Positions 12,001-24,000 of a stretch of DNA of 64,000 bases are shown here, in pieces (the first letter of the stretch is position 1; each line of letters begins with the position of its first letter). The stretch lies in assembly GCA_964036195.1 (NCBI GenBank), contig OZ038450.1, positions 33,311,197 to 33,375,196 on the forward strand, read 5' to 3'. Source of the stretch: Sphaerolaimus hirsutus. Taxonomy: Eukaryota; Nematoda; Chromadorea; Monhysterida; Sphaerolaimidae. The position numbers and the translations under genes were made by a program. The notes under the pieces were generated by a model. That model made no database searches. It was not told the DNA's origin and saw only the letters and a program-made list of their open reading frames with translations.

Positions 12001-15000
12001 TGTACGTATTTTGTGAGTAGAAGTGAATACGTTTTAACAACTATCGTGTGTACATTGTGATGTTGTGCAGGCGAGCCGATAGCGACGGCGGACCACCGGT
12101 GCGCCTGCTACGACATGCAGACGAAGAAGCTGCTGTCCACCACCTGCACGCACTGGCAGTGGGTCCTCTGCGAGTACAGCCGCGGTCAGTTGATCTGCCA
12201 TCCATACAATGCTAATACTATACTCGGCAGACACGATACTGTACAAACAGATAGGAGTTATGTATTCGGCTGGCAGACGGCCAGCCGAGAACTTATGGAA
12301 GGCCTGATGGCGACGACGTGATGGCGAGAGTTGATGAGGGCGACGAAAGTGATCACGTCATGATGGAGTGTTTCCTCCGGGAAAATGTACGGCGTAATGT
12401 CATCCGAGTATACTTGCATTTTTAATTCACTCACTTTCACAATGTTTTTGAATGTTTTGTCGAAAATCCATTGTTTTCCATTGTGAAAAATTAAACATTC
12501 AAAGAATTTATCAAATTTCATGTTATTTTTTAACACCGCACATTACTTCACAGGCGGTGAATTTCACACATAGGCAATATATCAGCTGTGGGGTAAATAC
12601 GGGTATACAGAGGTGAAGTTGAAGCATTGGTAATGTAAAAGCATGTGAGGTACCGTATTTCTTCTAATAGAACGGCATACCTCCAATAGAACGGCACCTC
12701 CAATAGAACGGCAGGTTCTGGCAAATTTTTGCGCACACGAAAACAATAGAACGGCAGTCTCCAATTGAACGGCACCTCCAATAGAACGGCAGGCAGGAGT
12801 TACGTTGGCAGTGTTCCAAAACACAAAAATGAATCAAAAATGAATGGTGAGAACATTCAAAGCATTCAAATAGGTGTTAAATCTCAAATTTATGCTCTGA
12901 AATTCAAATATTGCTAAGCTTCATTCAAACTAATGCTATATTTTGAAATGAGAAATCTGTAGAAAAAATTCGTGAAAAAAATAGAACGGCAGTCTCCAAT
13001 AGAACGGCACCTCTAATAGAACGGCAGGTAAAAAAGTTGACGAAAAAAATAGAACGGCGCTCTTCTATTAGAAGAAATACGGTATCTAGAGCGTGGCTAT
13101 TCGCAGCGGTGCCGTTCGGCTGCATCCCGCTGGAGAGCGAGCCGGACCGGTGTCTGCGCATCCAGCGCACCCAGATCGCCAACTACGCGCTGACCGACGA
13201 CCAGATGTCCACCAGCGACGAAGACTGGGCCGACCGCAGGAACTTCTACTGGCACGATGCCAACGAGTGGCAAGCCAGGCGCGTTTTCGATGCCGATTAG
13301 TAAGCCTCTCCTTTGAATGTTGAAAACTACAAAAAACTAGTTTTCAGAAATTGTCACTTTATGTTTCATTTCTTATTCTTTACCAGTGATGTCCAGTGGG
13401 AACGCTTTCTATCACAAAGTTCCAGATGTTGATAGTAGAAAGTGTCAATCTTTCTGCCTCTGCTCTTAACAAACGATGGCAAAAAATTTTTTTGAAAATT
13501 CGAGAATGTTTTAAATTTTTTCTATTTTTGAAGTTATAAAAAATGGCATGTAGAGTGGATCCGCGATGAAGCGTTGTTAAGTGTCTTCACGCTGATACTT
13601 CCCGGCGGTTCACAAAACATTCTAGCGATTCCGCACACATCACGAAAATCTGCGTGAAGCTACAGACACTTGACGCTTTTAATATGGTTCTGGAAAACAC
13701 ATAAATCACAAAAATCTGCGTGAAGCTACAGACACTTGACGCTTTTAATATGGTTCTGGAAAACACATAAATCACAAAAATCTGCGTGAAGCTACAGACA
13801 CTTGACGCTTTTAATATGGTTCTGGAAAACACATAAATCACAAAAATCTGCGTGAAGCTACAGACACTTGACGCTTTTAATATGGTTCTGGAAAACACAT
13901 AAATGCATCGCATGGTGAAGTGTCTTCCACGATTTCGGAAGTGCGTGAAGTGTGCGGTGAAGCCAGGTGCGACATGTGGAAGACACTTCACTGAGAATTT
14001 CGTGATGTTTGTGGAAAAGCACCACTTCACGCACACCCTGCCCGGTGTTGGTGTTAGTATAAATCCACGGTTTTGCTGTGGTATACTCGGCGGACACCAG
14101 TACGGAAAACTACCATAACCCATCTGAATGATGGACCAAGAACTATACAGTTTTTCCATCATAATATTTCGTTTTTATTATAGAATAATTAATTACGAAA
14201 TCTATGACAAGATTTTATTCGGTAAATTATGGTAGGATTCACTTTGCGGTCGGCTGAGTACCACCTACCATCCAGCATCACAAGCGTGCACGTGCGCAGG
14301 GAGTGCCACGGCAGGATCCCGGGCCGCCTGGCCACGATCAACACGGACGAGGCGCTGTCCCTGGCGCAGGACCTCATCAAGCACGAGCTCGGCTCCAAGC
14401 TCGACTGCGTCATGATCGACGGCGGCCCCTACAAGCCCGGCGGGCCCAGATCGTCCAGACAATACGGCTCCAAGGACAAGAATCAATGGTGGTACTCGGT
14501 AGATGGACAAATCGAGGTTATGAAGGATTATTGGGAAACAGGTCAATTCGAGTTTTTTGTGCACTGCTATATTGAATGTTATTGGTTTTGAAAAATCTCT
14601 GGGAAATTTATACCTAATCAGGCGTGTGCTCAGACAAATGGATCACTCAAAAAATGGATTACCACAAATTGAATTTTCCACTCAAAGTGGACTTATCAAC
14701 TTTCAACGGAACACAGTATAGAGCAGAGTTGTTCAAATACTGGTATTTTTGGAAAACGTAAACGTAAACGTAAATACCTTTTCCAAATCTAAAGTATAAA
14801 TACTAAAACGTAAGGTATTTTTAAAATACCAAGGAATACGTAAAAAAACGTAAACGTAAAAATTTCAAGACGTGCCCCATATGAGCAGAGCTTCTGAAAA
14901 TACCATTGTTGTGACATTTTCAACAATGTATACATAATTTCCATCCATATATTTCACTTACATTCATAGCAAACAAAAAAATCGTATTTAAATTTTTGTC

Positions 15001-18000
15001 TATTTGTTTACGAATGTTGGTGCTGATGGCCTCGCAGTTTAGCACATGGATTAGCACACTTCTTCATCAAAAATTCCATTACTGCAAAACTTCAGCAGGA
15101 TATGAATAAAACAAAACAGTGAATGATTGTAAAATCCACAACGCAAATGCATACACACATTCCACTTTTCTGCTTGTATTTTTAGGTAGCACATTCCTAG
15201 ACACTGTTCATATTCCAAAATTGACACATTGAATACATTTACAATTGATTGCACTTATTTACAATATTGTCACTGTCAAAAAGACAATTACACAACATAA
15301 TTGGCATTATTTAGGTCCAGTGGTAGAACTATTTACACAAAATCAATGTGTGCTGTAATAGAGCACATTTCACAGACACGTGGTTTCGTGTAGCTGGATT
15401 TTTACGTTTTCTCTGGTACCCGGGTAATTGTGCCAGGAAAACGTAACAAAATGTGATGGTATTTTTGGAAAACTTAAACGTAAACGTAAGTATAAATACC
15501 CAAATAACCGGGTATTTCGGGTAAACGTAAATACGTTTTTCCAACTCTGGTATAGAGTTGTCACCTCCTTGCTGGAGATTTTCTGAAAATCGTTCCTAAT
15601 TCTTCCAAAAGTGTCAAAATGTGACACTTAAAAAAGGCGAGTGACGTGCAAAATTGAGAAATGTGCGGGACCGATTCTAGATGTCGTCAGTAATGATGTC
15701 AAAGCGCCATGGCGCTAGCGCTACAGCAAAAAGCGCCATGACGCTTATGGCGCTTGGCGCTGTTTTGCTGTGGCACCATTGGCGCTTGGCGCTCTACCCA
15801 TGAGAAGCACCATGGCGCTATTTTTGCCCGGCGCCGGGAACAAAATGCCTGGCGCTGGCGCGTGGTGCTGGCGCTTGGCGATGGTGCTTGACATTAGCAC
15901 AAAAGCAAAAAGCGCCATGACACTCCTGGCGCTTAGGGCCATTTTGCTCTGGCGCCATTGGCGCTTGGCGCTAGGGATCGGAAAGCTTCTGTTCAATACC
16001 GTGCGGCGTGAGCACTTAGGCATAGCATCAAGTTTTATCCATTTGTTCAAATTCAGCCTAATCTGTCCATTCAAGCCCCTGCCAAGGGTTGTTTATACAA
16101 TTTATGGATATATTTACACATACATAGGTATACGTTTTCTTATGTGCTGACCAGGGTTGGCAAAATCTCAGAAAAAAATAAAAATAAAATAAAAATAAAA
16201 TGGAAAATTTAAGAATAAAAATAAAAATTGTATAAAAATTCAAATTTTTGTAAAAATTTTGTAAAATTGTATAAAAATTCGTATTTTTGTAAAATTGTAT
16301 AAAAATTCATATTTTTTGTAAAATTTTGTCTCTTTGCTTGAGTCTCTACCTGTTTATTCAGGGATCTGGGGGCAGTCCCAAGCATTGTAAAGTGTCAAAT
16401 GTCATGTAAAATGTCATGAAAAGTGTCAATTGTCATGACAAATGTAAAGTAAAGTGTAAATTGTCATGACATGTAAAAATTAAAGTATCAATTGTCAAGC
16501 AAATTGTGTTCAAATCTCATGTTTTATTTCGAAATCTTATGTTTTGTATCCAAATTATGTTGTTGTTGACTCCAAATCTTATGTGAACATTTGGATACAA
16601 AAACATAAGATTTGGATATAAAACATACTATGGATACAAAAACACAAGACTTGGATACACAATTTACACTTTGCATGACATTTGTCATGACAATTGCCAC
16701 TTTGCTTGAAATTTTACATGACACTTGACATTTTGCATGACAATTGATACTTTACTTTACATTTGTCATGACAATTGACACTTTGCATGACATTTTACAA
16801 ATGTGTCCAGCACACTCCAGTAGTCCTTCTACTGAAAATGCAAACCATTCTTATCAATAATTGTAACCTTACACTTGCGGCTAGCGACCAATACATACTG
16901 CATGCAACTTTTGAAAAGTAAGGAAAAATTTGTCACAGGTTTTTCATGTATAGGTCTAATTATAACATTTTTCTGGCCTTGCATGCATGTTTCTGATTTT
17001 TTGTAAAAATTTTGTAAAATTTTTGTAAAATGTGTCATTTTATTTTATTAATGACTTTTGGGAATAAAATAAAATAAAATAAAATGAAAGAAGAATAAAA
17101 TAAAAATAAAATAAAATTTTTATACAATTTTACGAAAATGAATTTTTATAAAACCAACCCTGGTGCTGACGATGAGTCAAGCACCCCCGCCCTTCCTTCA
17201 CACTCAACGATGGGTAAGTTCTCAAAAAAAACACTTTCTGTGTTTTGAGTTTTTCAAAAACGGATACCTGTTTTTTGAGTTTTTTTGAGTTTTTTTTCCT
17301 AAAAAACTCAAGTTTTTTCCAAAAAATTCGAGTTTTCCCCAAAACAATTCTTATTTACAGCATTTCGATCTGGAAACAGTGGCTTTCTTATAAAATATTG
17401 GTTTTGCACATGTTTTAACCCCACATAACATTTGTGTATTCATTCAAGTGTCAAAAAAGTCCATAAAAATGTCCACAATGAGGACATCAACATCACAACA
17501 CCAGCAACAAAATGCCCAGAAATGACAATTTATGCAGTACTCCAAAATTCACAGTGGATGTGCACTGTATGGAAGACTACGGAATTGATTTGGACTACAA
17601 CTACCATATTACCCTGACATACCCCCATGGGGGTTTATTTTTTCGTAAGAAAATTTTGTAAGGAACATAGAAAATAGTGGGCATTTATGTACCCAAATGT
17701 GTCCAAACAGGATATATTTGAAATAAACATGTACCGTATTTCCTCGAAATACCCCCCCCCCCCTCGAAATACCCCCCCCCCCTCGTTTGACCCCCCCCCC
17801 CCCTCTCGGGACCACTATGAAACAATCACCCCCCCCCTCGAAATACCCCCCCCCAAATTGAGTGTAAAGAGAACGTACATGACAAATACTGCAGTTTGTG
17901 TTCTGCAGTACACAGAACACAAACTACAGTTATTGTCATGTACGTTCCCTTTACACTCAATTTGGGGGGGGGTATTTCGAGGGGGGGGGGTGATTGTTTC

Positions 18001-21000
18001 ATAGTGGTCTCGAGAGGGGGGGGTCAAACGAGGGGGGGGGGTATTTCAAGGGGGGGGGGTATTTCGAGGAAATACGGTATTGAGAGTTTCATAAATTTTG
18101 TCGAAAATACGTGAATATGGACATTTCACCCCCACTGTAAAATGATATGAAAATATATCTAATGCAAGTTTGATTCTAAATGAGTACAGTGTTATTATTA
18201 CCTTCTGAAGGTATGATGTCCAGGCGGACATCATATCTCCAGGCAGACATTTTACCTTCTCGGGAGACGGTCATCATCACTTCGCAATATAAAATTGATA
18301 CACGTTTGGGCATTAGAAGCATGGAGGCGCCTGTTCCGCCTGCCTGCCGTGTTGCGTGTGCCTATTTACGTCTGACTATGGTGTCCGGTGTGTCCAGTTA
18401 TGGGAGTCAAATGAAATTTGTTGTATTTTTACATTTGTCATGACAATCAACACTTTACATGACATTTTACATAACATTTGACACGTTTGCGTACATATGT
18501 TTGCCATTTTGGCTGTAAAATATACCTGCTCTTTTATTGCTTGATCTGATTCTCTAACTGATTCAGTTGACAAGAATTTGCAATGTCAACTAGCATGGGG
18601 GGATTGCAAAATTCAAGTGTAAATATTTTATTGGAATATCAACTTGCGTTTCTGAGCTGTCTGCAATTCATGTGCAATTACAAGTGGCACGTGCACACGT
18701 GTACATGGGTGCGTTCTGTACATGGGTGCGTTCTGTACATTGGTGCGTTCTGTACATGGGTGCATTCTGTACATGGGTGCATTCTGTACATGGGTGTGTT
18801 CTGTACGTGGGTGCGTTCTGTATGTGGGTGTGTTCTGTTGTGTGCACGGGAAACAGGGCTCACAGCGTGCTGAGTCCGTGGCACACAGGCAGGGATTCAG
18901 TTGAGTTTTTGATGGATTGGCAAGTGGACCTTGAACAATAGGTGAAGCCAAGTCCACAGCGCCAACAACCAAGGATGGATACATTGCGTTTGAGATGTGG
19001 TGTTGTTGCGTTTTGGGTGGAACGTCGCTCAGCGACACAGGTCTCAAAGTCTTGGCATCTCATATTCATAGATGGTCACCCCCCGAAGGGGACATGAATA
19101 ATGAGGGAAATGAGTCAATGAACATCAACTGACCTAAACACCCAAGTGGTCACTACTCAAGATTGGTTGAAACATAAAAGTTAACGGTTCAGACCAATCA
19201 CTCCAAACCTATCCAACCATAGGAATGCAAGTGTATATAATGTAGTAGACTCTGACTACAACAGTCCCCCCCCCCAAGTTCACCCTACAGGGGGAACTGA
19301 CAGAAAAACAATAATCAAATTCATACAAAAATCACAACAAACACCAATTACAATAGAATAACAACATTCACCCAATAAACAGAAATGTCACCATTGTGCA
19401 TGATCACTTAGCCTTGGAGTGTTCCTTGCCTTTCCTGTAGTTCCTCTACCCCTTGAATGCCATCACTGGTGCACTGACTGCTGGTTGCTGGTTGGGTGGT
19501 ATGTTGAATGGGTGATATGGCTGATCTGGGTTCTGGTACTTGGTGATTTGATAAACTGGTTGGGGATGTCAGGGGAGATGTTGGGAGGATTTTACTTGGT
19601 GGTCGGTGTCCTCTGTTTTGATGGTTGGGTGTGTGGGTTCTGCTGGTGTTGCCGATTGACAGCCAGGGTATGTTTGGGTTCCTTGCATTGCTGATTATTG
19701 GCCAGAGATGTGTTTTTATTTACCAGTGTCACTGATTGACACACGGCACGATGGTTCGGGTTTCCAGTGTTGCTGCTTGACAACTGGGATGGTTAGGCTG
19801 TTGGTGTTGCTGCTTGACATCCGACCTGTTTGCCTCAGTTCCTGGTGTTTGACAACTGGGGGTTTTAGGCTGTTGGTGTCTCTGTCGGACAGCCGACCTG
19901 TTTGCCTCTGTTGCCAGTGTCTATGCTTGCCGACCAGGGTTTTTGGGCTGTCGGGGGTTGCAACCGCTGCTGGGTTGCTGTTTGCAGTGTTGGACATCAT
20001 TGTGTCCCTGCTTACGCTCAATTGGCGTCATATGCTTGTCGCTTGCTCTGGATGGCAGAAGGTGTGGGGACCGCTGTTGCTAGCAGCGCTACCACGGGCC
20101 GGAAGGTGTGGGGACCGCTGTTGCTAGCGGCGCTACCACGGGGCGGAAGGCCGGGAGTGTGCTGCCGATGTCACCGGGGGACAATCGGTGGCGGGTTTGT
20201 ATGGCTTGAGATGTTTCAAGCCAGTGTGGTCACCATGTTGTGTGCATGGGAAACAGGGCTCACAGCGTGCTGAGTCCGTGGCACACAGGCAGGGATTCAG
20301 TTGAGTTTATGATGGATTGGCAAGTGGACCTTGAACAATAGGCAAAGCCAAGTCAACAGCGCCAACAACCAAGGATAGATACATTGCGTTTGAGATGTGG
20401 TGTCGTTGCGTTTTGGGTGGAACGTCGCTTGGCGACACGGGTCTCAAAGTCTTGGCATCTCATATTCATAGATGGTCACCCCCTGAAGGGGACATGAATA
20501 ATGAGGGAAATGAGTCAATGAACATCAACTGACCTAAACACCCAAGTGGTCACTACTCAAGATTGGTTGAAACATAAAAGTTAACGGTTCAGACCAATCA
20601 CTCCAAACCAATCCAACCATAGGAATGCAAGTGTATATAATGTAGTAGACTCTGACTACAACAGTTCTGTACATGGGTGCATTCTGTACATGGGTGCGTT
20701 CTGTACATGGGTGCGTTCTGTACATGGGTGCGTTCTGTACATGGGGGCGTTTTGCACAAGGGAATTCAATCGCTCGATCAATCAATTCGCGCTCCAATCA
20801 ATCGATTAGACCTATGCATTGTAACAGACGCCTCTATTACGCTACTAAATGCGGGGTCGTTTATCAGCGGAGCTATGTATAATGTCCCAGATATATGCAT
20901 TTTACTAGTGTTTATACCGCGGACATTATACCTTTGTATGTCAAAAATTTTGAAGGTATGATGACCGCGGAAATAATCATTATTTAAGTAGTTATTAATT

Positions 21001-24000
21001 TAACGTCAAAATTTTTTGGTGACGTAAAATGTTTGACGTGAAATGTTGACGTAGAATTTCTAAATTTTGACGTAAAATAAATAACTTATTAAATAATAAT
21101 TATTTTCTTAATTTTTTTAAGGACATTACACACAATTACTAGAACTATCAAATTCTGAAATTTCAACGCTGTACCTATGTCTATTTTGATGTAATCAATT
21201 TTACGACGTCATCATTTCACGTCAAACGCCGCTGAGCTGTAATTCCGGCTTAATAAATACACCCTGTACATTGGTTATATGATGTACATCATCCTGGAGG
21301 GGGTATTTCGAGGGGGTGCTTATTATTTCACCAGTCCATTTTGAGGGGGTTTAATTCAAGGGGGGTTAATTTGAGGTAATAAGGTATACTTGAATGTCAA
21401 AACTTAAATTGTCAAATCCACCATGAGATGTGCACGCTATCTTAAATTTCTTTTTTGTACCATTTTTATAAAAATATTTACATATTTACATACAATACAT
21501 GCATATCTTATCTTGTTTAGTTTAACTGAATTAATGTGCATTCAACTGCTTCGCTGAAAAAAACACAAAAAACTTTTTTGTGTTGCCGTGTTTCTGTGTT
21601 TCTGTGTTCTCCAAAAAAAACTCAGTTGAGTTTTGAGTTTTTCAAAATTTATGAGTTTCCGTGTTTCTGTGTAAAACAAAAACACAAAAACTCAATGAGT
21701 TTCTGTGTTCAATTTCTGTGTTTTTTTCCATCGTTGTTCACACTGCACATGCGTTGAATTTGAACCAATCGATAAAACGTCACGCTATGTGCTCACCCTG
21801 CACGGTATTGAACAACAGCGATCGGAATGCCAAAGTTCTGGCGCTTTTAACATCACAAGTGGTCACTCGTCAGTATGGTGTGTTTGCAGGGCAGCCGGAC
21901 AACGGCGACTTTGCCAGGGGCGGGGAGAACAACCAGTCGTGCGCGTGCATCAGACACGACGACAAGTTCCTCGTGCACGACTGGAGCTGCGCCGAGGCCT
22001 GGAACTACGTCTTGTGCGAGCACAGAACACGTCAGTGTTGCAACTCTGCATTGCGTTACAAAAACTGGACCATTTCCACAAAATATACCTTATCAAATTT
22101 AGACTCTGAAAATCTCTCAAAAATTAAATATAATTTTATCTCACTGAAAAAATGCAGAGATACCGTATTTCCTCGAAATACCCCCCGGGGGTGATTGTTT
22201 CATAGTGGTCTCGAGAGGGGGGGGTAGAACGAGGGGGGTATTTCGAGGGGTGTTATTACTTCACAAGAAAATTTGTTAAATCCCAGATCGAAATTGCCGT
22301 CTGAAACGTACGTAGACGTCGAAAAATACAACAAGAACCGCCCGCCATTTATAAGGTTATGTAGTATGTATGTTATATTAGTATGTAGATGGTATAAACA
22401 CTGTTCTAACGTGACACCAACATTGTTTTAACGTGTGTTCTGCATTACACAGAACACAAACTACAGTTATTCTCATGTACGTTCCCTTTACACTCAATTT
22501 GGGGGGGGGGTATTTCGAGGGGGGGGGTGATTGTTTCATAGTGGTCCCAAGAGGGGGGAGGGTAGAACGAGGGGGGTATTTCGAGGGGGGGGGGGTATTT
22601 CGAGGAAATACGGTAATATAAATAGTGAATATTTTTCTTAAAATCAAACATTTTTTTAAAACATTTGGAGCACAGGCTTCACGTGTCACGTGAAATAAAA
22701 CAGTCAAATCACAGAAGTTTAAATACCCCCCCCCCCCCCTTGTCAGCGCTGCGAAAAAAGGACGAAAATGATGCATGGGTGCCATTCCCCCAGCAATGGG
22801 AGCGGGTGAACAGGAAGCTGTGCTGGGCGAACCACGTGAAGCAGCACCAGGCGGACACGTGCGCCCTCATGGAGGCCAAGCTCATCCGCTACGATTGCAG
22901 TCGGTCTCTCTTTGTGTTGCTGTAGATCCTAGGATAAGGCACTACGGGCATTTCCAAGCCCTGCAAAGTGTAAAGTAAAGTGTCAAATGTCAATTGTAAA
23001 GTAAAGGTTCAAATGTAAAGTCAAATGTCAATTGTAAAGTAAAGGTTCAAATGTAAAGTCAAATGCAAAATGCAAAGTCAAATGTAAAGTAAAGTGTCAA
23101 TTGTGTATCCAAATCTTATATTTCATATCCAAATCTTATGTTTTTGCATCCAAATCTTATTTTTCGACATAAGGTTTGGATACAAAAACATAAAAATTTA
23201 GATACTAAAAATAAGATTTGGATACACAATTGACACTTTACTTTACATTTGACTTCGCATTTTGCATTTGACTTTACATTTGACACTTTACTTTACATTT
23301 GACATTTGACTTTGACATTTGACATTTTATTGTTAAAACAGAAGTGTCCCAAAGGTATCAAAATGCGATACTTTAACGATAGGACAAAGTGACATTGAGA
23401 TATTCAGGATATGGTTCAAAAAAAATTTTCCCCACATAATACCAGATTGAACCAATTAATTCTATACGTTATTTTCATGCCTCACTCCATTTTCTTAATT
23501 TTGGATTTATCATCTTTTAGAAGTGGACGCCTCAAATTCAAAATTTTCACAACTCTGTTCAATATAAAAACATGTATCACGCTCAGGGTTGGTTTTATAA
23601 AAATTCATTTTAGTAAAATTGTATAAAAATTGTATAAAAATTTTATTTTATTTTTATTTTATTCTTGTTTCATTTTATTTTATTTTATTTTATTCCCAAA
23701 AGTCATTAATAAAATAAAATGACACATTTTACAAAAATTTTACAAAAATTGTACAAAAATTTTACAAAAAATCAGAATCATGCATGCAAGGCCAGAAAAA
23801 TGTTATAATTAGACCTATACATGAAAAACCTGTGACAAATTTTTCCCTCACTTTTCAAAAGTTGCATGCAGTATGTATGTCATGCAAAGTGTGAATTAGT
23901 GATGTAAAGGCACCGGGGCACCGGTGCCCCGGTGCTGGGCACCGAAGGGCACCAGCACCGGTGCTGGTGCGGTGCCATTGCAATCTTCAGGGGTGCCATG

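Larger units (their letters stand above)
17205..21736. mobile_element. hAT-like element, CAACGATGG ends, enlarged by nested insertions
   Basis: CAACGATGGGTAAGTTCTC at left and CCATCGTTG at right, flanked by TTCACACT at 17197-17204 and 21737-21744. Terminal parts are AAAACTCAAG and GTGTTTCTGTGTT words. Inside are a CCGTATTT MITE (17734-18077), a 17-bp minisatellite and an LTR mini-element (18836-20663). No transposase ORF. It ends ~150 bp before CTLD exon 7. Confidence 0.8.

Noticed and set aside
13587-14162. 191-codon minus-strand frame with a 22-residue repeat
   Set aside because: It is produced by the 66-bp tandem repeat (unit divisible by three) in a CTLD intron; no domain, start context or splice evidence.
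17609-18114. Pro- and Gly-rich frames
   Set aside because: Translations of poly-C/poly-G arms of the CCGTATTT MITE; the same shadows appear at 22433-22785 and 49619-49918.
19708-20127. 139-codon frame inside the LTR mini-element
   Set aside because: Low-complexity Leu/Cys product of degenerate TGTTGCTGCTTGACA repeats; no similarity to gag or pol.
18700-20755. CRISPR-like array
   Set aside because: Head-to-tail 17-bp units with no spacers in a eukaryotic intron: a minisatellite.
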